From UBA11865 sp041570195 (GTDB lineage Bacteria; Chloroflexota; Anaerolineae; Promineifilales; Promineifilaceae): 64,000 bases of DNA. The notes below the pieces were generated by a model, which was not told the origin of the DNA, searched no databases, and was given only the letters and a program-made list of their open reading frames with translations. The stretch lies in contig JBFFWQ010000008.1 in NCBI GenBank assembly GCA_041570195.1, forward strand, positions 27,631 to 91,630, written 5' to 3'. This document shows positions 59,492 to 64,000 of the stretch, in pieces; within the stretch, counting starts at the first letter, position 1, and the number at the start of each line of letters is the position of its first letter. The position numbers were made by a program, and so were the translations under genes.

Positions 59492-59562
59492 AGCGGCAGA
59501 TGGGATTCGAACCCATGATAACAGCTTGGAAGGCTGTTGTGTTACCCCTACACCACTGCCGC
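59492..59562 (-). tRNA. tRNA-Gly (TCC)
   Basis: 71 bases. Acceptor GCGGCAG/CTGCCGC, anticodon arm ACAGC-CTTCCAA-GCTGT giving TCC, T arm ATGGG-TTCGAAT-CCCAT, discriminator T as usual for tRNA-Gly. It lies 5 bases upstream of the CAT tRNA and is probably co-transcribed with it. Confidence 0.95.
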
Positions 59563-59572
59563 ATATTCCTAG

Positions 59573-59646
59573 TCGGGGCGGCCGGATTTGAACCGACGAC
59601 CTCTCGGACCCAAACCGAGCGCTCTTCCAAGCTGAGCTACGCCCCG
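59573..59646 (-). tRNA. tRNA-Pro (TGG)
   Basis: 74 bases. Acceptor CGGGGCG/CGCCCCG, anticodon arm CTCGG-TTTGGGT-CCGAG giving TGG, T arm with GTTCAAAT, discriminator A. It is the first of the three-tRNA group read leftwards and lies 43 bases after the tilS stop, so it may be in one transcript with tilS. Confidence 0.95.
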
Positions 59647-59689
59647 GGCGTATAGGCAAACGGTAGTATACTGACCCACCTGGGGCTAG

Positions 59690-61192
59690 TCAACTGCTCG
59701 CAGACGAGCTTCGCGAAGACGCGCCGCCCTCTGACGCGCCCCGCCGACGCTCAACCTGGAGCAGAATGGCTTCGTTGTCGCCAGGTTCAATCCGGGCCCG
59801 CTCATCCAACAAATGACCGGGTAGCCAAAGCAAATGATCCCGGCAGGTCAGGATCGGCCACAAGGGGCGCGCCGCGGCCGGTATCTTGCGGTTGGTCATA
59901 ACGTCGCCGATCTTGGTCGACCTTCCCCCCATGCCCAGCGGCCGGATCCGCTCGCCAGCACGCCGCGGCCGGACGCGAAGCTCATGACTGAAGCCCACCC
60001 GGACGTAGGCTCGCCACAGGTCTTGATTGGCCGCGACGGTATCGAACGGGATCCCTTCAACTCGTTGGGCGCTGAATACCCAACCTGCTGGCAGATCTAG
60101 CCGTCCCGGCACGGATAAAGCCAACTCGCTATCGTCGGCCATTTGAGGCCAGGCGTCAGTCGAAACGGATTCGCCTGCGCCCATGAGTACCAACTGGCCA
60201 TATTGAACGGAGAGTTCCAGCCCGCCTGGTAAGTTAACCTGGTCACCACTCTGGCCCGTTTCGGCGACCTTCCTGGCTAGCTCAGTCGCCTCAAAGCCAA
60301 GCTCAGTTGAATCCGGCTTCAATGACAACGTGGCATGGCGCAATGAACGTCGCCTCAACGCCAATGGCCAAGCTCGCCAGCGGGCCAGGTCCAGGCCGAT
60401 ACGCTCCTCGTCCGTCGGCAAAACAACCTCAGGCCACATTTTCGCCAGAAGCTGGTCCAGCAACTCATCTTCGGCATCGACGACGGAGGCCAGATTATAT
60501 AGATGGGAGACGATGCTCCGATTATACTCCTCGAGACCAGGCAACAACTCGTGCCGCAGACGGTTGCGAAACAGTCTCGTATCCAGGTTTGAATCGTCTT
60601 GAACGAATCCCAGGCGGTTCTCTCGACAGTAAGCCTCGATCACCCCGCGGTCCACGCTCAGTAGAGGTCTCAGCAATTGAATATCTGGAGCGCCGGGCAG
60701 CTGCGTTACCGGCCGCATGCCTCTTAGCCCAGTAACTCCACTGCCGCGCAAGAGATGCATCAGCACCGTCTCCGCCTGGTCGCGTTGGTTATGGCCGGTA
60801 ACGATGGCCGTCGCCCCGGTCGCCCGCGCGGTCGCCGCTAGGAAGTCGTAGCGGGCCTGGCGAGCGGCCGCCTCTAGCGATAAGCCTTCATGGCTAGCCA
60901 GTTCAGGCACATCCGCCTCGCCACCACGATAGTGAAGTCCCCAATTGCGGGCCAGATCCGCCACGAAAGTGGCGTCTGCCGCCGCCTCTGGTCTTATACC
61001 GTGATCGAGGTGACCTACAATGACCTGTTCCCGCGGGTAAATGCCCCGCCGGGCAATGATATGCAGCAAGGCCACGGAATCGGGTCCCCCAGACACCGCC
61101 ACCACCAGCGGATTGCCGGCCGCCGTTGATTCTTGGCCCGGCGCCATCTTGTACTCGGAGAAAAAGGAATCGATGATCTTGACGATTGACAT
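59690..61192 (-). CDS. tilS: tRNA(Ile)-lysidine synthase
   Basis: 500 residues. The PP-loop is VVAVSGGPDSVALLH (about residues 30-44), with family blocks VGHLDHGIRP, ATAIVTGHNQRDQAETVLM and QDDSNLDTRLFRNRLRHELL. The central and C-terminal TilS domains end with RVRPRRAGERIRPLGMGG and KIPAAARPLWPILT. The enzyme attaches lysine to C34 of tRNA-Ile2(CAU), so that AUA is read as isoleucine. A tRNA with a CAT anticodon lies just downstream and may be the substrate. A TATAAT box is found at 61220-61215, 22 bases before the ATG. The last 15 residues are low-complexity Ser/Arg/Gly. Confidence 0.95.
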   Translation of the reverse strand: MSIVKIIDSFFSEYKMAPGQESTAAGNPLVVAVSGGPDSVALLHIIARRGIYPREQVIVGHLDHGIRPEAAADATFVADLARNWGLHYRGGEADVPELASHEGLSLEAAARQARYDFLAATARATGATAIVTGHNQRDQAETVLMHLLRGSGVTGLRGMRPVTQLPGAPDIQLLRPLLSVDRGVIEAYCRENRLGFVQDDSNLDTRLFRNRLRHELLPGLEEYNRSIVSHLYNLASVVDAEDELLDQLLAKMWPEVVLPTDEERIGLDLARWRAWPLALRRRSLRHATLSLKPDSTELGFEATELARKVAETGQSGDQVNLPGGLELSVQYGQLVLMGAGESVSTDAWPQMADDSELALSVPGRLDLPAGWVFSAQRVEGIPFDTVAANQDLWRAYVRVGFSHELRVRPRRAGERIRPLGMGGRSTKIGDVMTNRKIPAAARPLWPILTCRDHLLWLPGHLLDERARIEPGDNEAILLQVERRRGASEGGASSRSSSASS

Positions 61193-61436
61193 GATCTAAT
61201 CTTTGCCAACTGGGATTATACAGCTTCTTTGCCCAATGACGGTCACTTCCGCCTGCACAGTCAATAGACCGCCAGCAGGATGGCGCCCACTACTAGACGC
61301 CCGAAGAAACTCTTACAGTCGCCCCAATTCCGAGAATTCCGCATTATTGATCACTGTGCGGAGCTGGGGAACGCCTATACAATTGTTGGGCTTTAACTCG
61401 TAGCCGGAAGAACCGCGGCCAACAACACCTAGAATT

Positions 61437-63713
61437 ATGCAAGACTGGACGAAGAAGGTTCGAGAACATAAAACGCTCGCGGCCGCGTTGTTCTTCCTGA
61501 TCCTGGCTCTCATCTTCTTGAATCGGACGCTGATTCCGCCTCAGGGGGAACTCCTGGGCGGGCACGATCTGCGCGGTTACTATCACCCATTCCTCAGTGC
61601 CGTGCGTGATGGTCTGAGGAGCGGCGAGCTGCCGTTCTGGACACCCTACCTCTTCAACGGCCTGCCGCTATTGTCCGATCCGCAGATCGGCGCTTTCTAC
61701 CCCCCGGCCTGGCCGGCGCTGTTGTTACCGGCAAACATCGGCCTCAGCTGGTACATGCTTTTCCATATCTGGTTGGCCGGCCTGGGAATGTTTCTCTTCG
61801 TCCGCTACATGGGTAGCGATTGGTTACCCGCGCTGCTTTCCGGCATCGCCTTTGCCTTCAGCGGTTTGCTGGCCGGCCGGCTCTGGGCTGGCCATACGAT
61901 CGTCTACGCCATGGTCGCCTGGATTCCCTGGCTGTTGCTGGCATTGAATTGGAGCCTCAGGAAGGCAAGATGGTGGCATGCCGTTTTGGCCGGCATGCCC
62001 CTTGGCCTGGCCATCCTTTCCGGCCATATCCCCTCTTTTCTATACGCCGGGCTGATCTTGGTTGCCTTCGGTACTTATCTCTTCGTTACCGAGCGGGAGC
62101 GCCGCCGGCTCGTGATACGCCAGGGGCTGCTGATGGTTATTGTCGGTCTGGCCTTGGCCGCCGTGCAGCTGGTGCCATTCCTGCAAGTTGGCTTGAGCAC
62201 CCAGCGCGTGGCAGCAGCCGATTTCGAATTCGCCACCGATTACTCGCTGCCTCCCGCCCACCTGGTTACCCTCGTGGTTCCAGAGTTTTTCGGCGAGCCA
62301 CTGCGCATCGGTTATTGGAGCGTGCCCACGTTCGAGGAACTGGCCTACTACGCCGGGCTATTGGCCCTGTTGGGTTTGGTTCTGGCCCTCAGAAAGCCCA
62401 CCCAGCTGACCTGGTTCTACCTGTTCCTGATGGTCGTTGGACTTTGGCTGGCATTAGGACGATATGGGGGATTGTATGGCGTCTTCTACGATCTCTTTCC
62501 ACCGTTCCGGCTGGTGCGCGCGCCCGGCCGGGCCGGGATCCTGTACCTGTTCGCGGTGACCGCCCTGCTGGGCCACAGTCTCAGCCAGTGGCGAAGCGTG
62601 GAACTGGCCCAGCGCAGACAATTCCTCGGCCCGCTGCTCCGCTGGACACTGGCGATCGTCGTCGTGGCAGGGGTGGCGGCGATCGCGGCCAATGGCGCGG
62701 CCTTCATGGCCAATCACCCGACCGACACGAGCGGCCGGCTGTGGCATCAGATTGGTGGCTATGTGATCGCCCTGATCGTCTTGATTCTAGGCGGCGCCTT
62801 GCTGTGGTGCTATCTGTCTGAGCGCAAGATCCAGTGGGCCGGCCGTCATCTGGTGGCCGTGCTGCTCATACTTCTGGTCATCGCCGACATGTGGCAATTC
62901 GCCTACAAGTTCGTCCGTCTTGAACCGGAGGGCCCTGATCAGTTCTGGACAGACGCCAAGGACGTTCTCGGCGACACAGATTCAAGAATGCTGCCTTGGG
63001 GGGTCGACCTTTTCTCGCAGAATGGCGCTTTACAGGTCGGCCTGTACAGTGTTTTCGGCTACACGGCCATCGCACCTGGCGCTCACAATGCGTTGGTGTC
63101 GTCCGTTCCCGATCCGAGGTCGACGGCCTACGATGTGCTGGCAGTGGACTTCGTTGCCGCCCCGGTGCCCCTGGATCAGTATGTCGATGGTGACGCGGGC
63201 CTGAGCCTGGCAGAACAGCGCGGTGATGCCTGGGTATACCGGCGACCGGGCGCGTTGCCACTGGCCCGTCTTGTCTACGACGCCGAAGTAGTCGCCGACA
63301 ACCAGGCGGCGATCGAGCGCATCCATCAGTCCGATTTCGATCCCGCGGCAACGGTTCTGCTGAACACTGAGCCGGCCTGCCAAGTGGGTCCAGTCCCGAC
63401 CGAAGAAGGTCGGGCCGAAATAACAGCCGCCGAACCGAGCTTTTGGCGCATCCAGACCGATAGCCCGGTCCCCGGACTGCTGGTCCTGGCCGAGCTGGCC
63501 TATCCTGGCTGGCGGGTGACCGTGGATGGTCAGGCGGCCGAATCTTTGACAGCCTACACGACAATCAAAGCGGTTTGCATTCCGTTGGGAACCCATGTCG
63601 TGGAATGGGAATTCGTGCCAACGGCATTCCAGATCGGGGGAATGATTACATTGACGGCCCTGGCGCTGGTGGCAGCGGCGGCCGGCTTGGCCATTGTCAG
63701 GAAGACGGAATAG
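61437..63713 (+). CDS. YfhO-type polytopic membrane protein
   Basis: 758 residues: about 12 membrane helices (residues 15-490), then an outside C-terminal domain with two further helices at the end (about 725-755). The first outside loop contains GGHDLRGYYHPFLSAVRDGL and LPFWTPYLFNGLPLLSDPQ, typical of the YfhO family, which has a GT-C-like fold and in Gram-positives adds sugars to lipoteichoic acid or other envelope polymers. The C-terminal segment has PGLLVLAELAYPGWRVTVDG, also a family block. The ATG has no clear ribosome site. With the DUF2723 protein it makes two GT-C-like proteins in 12 kb. Confidence 0.85.
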   Translation: MQDWTKKVREHKTLAAALFFLILALIFLNRTLIPPQGELLGGHDLRGYYHPFLSAVRDGLRSGELPFWTPYLFNGLPLLSDPQIGAFYPPAWPALLLPANIGLSWYMLFHIWLAGLGMFLFVRYMGSDWLPALLSGIAFAFSGLLAGRLWAGHTIVYAMVAWIPWLLLALNWSLRKARWWHAVLAGMPLGLAILSGHIPSFLYAGLILVAFGTYLFVTERERRRLVIRQGLLMVIVGLALAAVQLVPFLQVGLSTQRVAAADFEFATDYSLPPAHLVTLVVPEFFGEPLRIGYWSVPTFEELAYYAGLLALLGLVLALRKPTQLTWFYLFLMVVGLWLALGRYGGLYGVFYDLFPPFRLVRAPGRAGILYLFAVTALLGHSLSQWRSVELAQRRQFLGPLLRWTLAIVVVAGVAAIAANGAAFMANHPTDTSGRLWHQIGGYVIALIVLILGGALLWCYLSERKIQWAGRHLVAVLLILLVIADMWQFAYKFVRLEPEGPDQFWTDAKDVLGDTDSRMLPWGVDLFSQNGALQVGLYSVFGYTAIAPGAHNALVSSVPDPRSTAYDVLAVDFVAAPVPLDQYVDGDAGLSLAEQRGDAWVYRRPGALPLARLVYDAEVVADNQAAIERIHQSDFDPAATVLLNTEPACQVGPVPTEEGRAEITAAEPSFWRIQTDSPVPGLLVLAELAYPGWRVTVDGQAAESLTAYTTIKAVCIPLGTHVVEWEFVPTAFQIGGMITLTALALVAAAAGLAIVRKTE

Positions 63714-63937
63714 CTCGCGCGGCCGATTGGCTGAGTTATTCCAGCGACAGATTTATCTCTGCGTGGACCTGGAATCTGGGAATTGGCAATGAAAGCTCTT
63801 CTCAGGTTTTTCCGGACCATACGCTGCTATAGCACCGCACAGTTTCGCACAAAATCGCATAAAGTTGCCACACCAGCGCAGAGTAGCCGGGTTATACTAC
63901 ATGTAGATAGTGAACAACGTTAATGAGGGGTGTAACG

Positions 63938-64000
63938 ATGGCGGAATTTACATTCTTCGGAGCAGTAATCGGTTTTCTGGCTGGAGTCTCACTGGGCCTG
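63938..64000 (+). CDS. N-terminus of a small membrane protein (cut by window edge)
   Basis: The ATG at 63938 has GAGGGGTG 7 bases ahead. The 21 visible codons read MAEFTFFGAVIGFLAGVSLG, a hydrophobic glycine-rich start that suggests a membrane helix. A TATACT box at 63893-63898 may be its -10. The 224 bases between the YfhO gene and this start hold nothing else. The family cannot be named. Confidence 0.6.
   Translation, partial: MAEFTFFGAVIGFLAGVSLGL

Overview
The window looks like chromosomal DNA of a free-living, probably monoderm Chloroflexota bacterium (Anaerolineae-like). This is inferred from gene content, not from a marker tree. The signs are proline/threonine-rich extracytoplasmic linkers, paired C39-TPR proteins, DUF2723 and YfhO-type membrane proteins, a CarH-type regulator, and an RND pump with no adaptor or outer-membrane partner. 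GC is moderate to high, and GGCCGG/CCGGCC words are strikingly frequent.

Layout. 1-3927 (minus): a two-domain ABC permease with the start of its ATPase, then a stress-protein/TauE/small-membrane-protein group. 4031-4625: a decayed DsbA/FrnE-like gene. 4629-9271 (minus): a MarR regulator and a heterodimeric ABC exporter. 9509-10363: DegV. 10570-16105 (minus): a MarR regulator coupled to a very large RND pump. The pump's extracytoplasmic part is expanded by internal repeats, and its frame is cut by one in-frame TGA. 16136-18990 (plus): glmS behind a recognisable glmS ribozyme, then a GNAT gene. 19124-22263: two paralogous C39-TPR proteins. 22274-28391: tyrS, then a 1-pyrroline-5-carboxylate dehydrogenase-like gene, CoA-transferase A/B and a class III aminotransferase. 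28413-32025: a histidine-kinase-like protein without its histidine, and a LysM protein. 32035-38835: RfbH-type dehydratase, GT2, adenosine-kinase-like PfkB, adenosylhomocysteinase, and small membrane and nucleotidyltransferase genes. 38825-44380 (minus): transaldolase, GT4, YraN, MiaA, nitroreductase and Dus. 44477-47265: rpiB, an SDR, and the B12-type photoregulator carH.

47281-48769 is an insertion sequence of the IS1202/ISNCY type with a 16-bp target duplication, sitting right against the carH promoter. Next come a helix-hairpin-helix membrane protein, a ParB-like/universal-stress fusion, a DUF2723 protein with an apparently leaderless start, a coiled-coil membrane protein and an unknown gene. 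56064-59444 is a small integrative element bounded by a duplicated tRNA(CAT) 3' end. It carries a D-aminoacylase and a tyrosine-recombinase gene. The intact tRNA(CAT), tRNA-Gly and tRNA-Pro follow, then tilS, a YfhO-type protein and the start of one more gene.

Functional links: MiaA, Dus, TilS and the tRNAs form a translation-accuracy theme. Transaldolase and RpiB are the non-oxidative pentose-phosphate pair. SahH and the PfkB kinase can together remove S-adenosylhomocysteine and adenosine. The strongest special features are the glmS ribozyme with an inserted domain, the repeat-expanded RND pump with its TGA, and the tRNA-targeted element with structured repeats upstream of its integrase.
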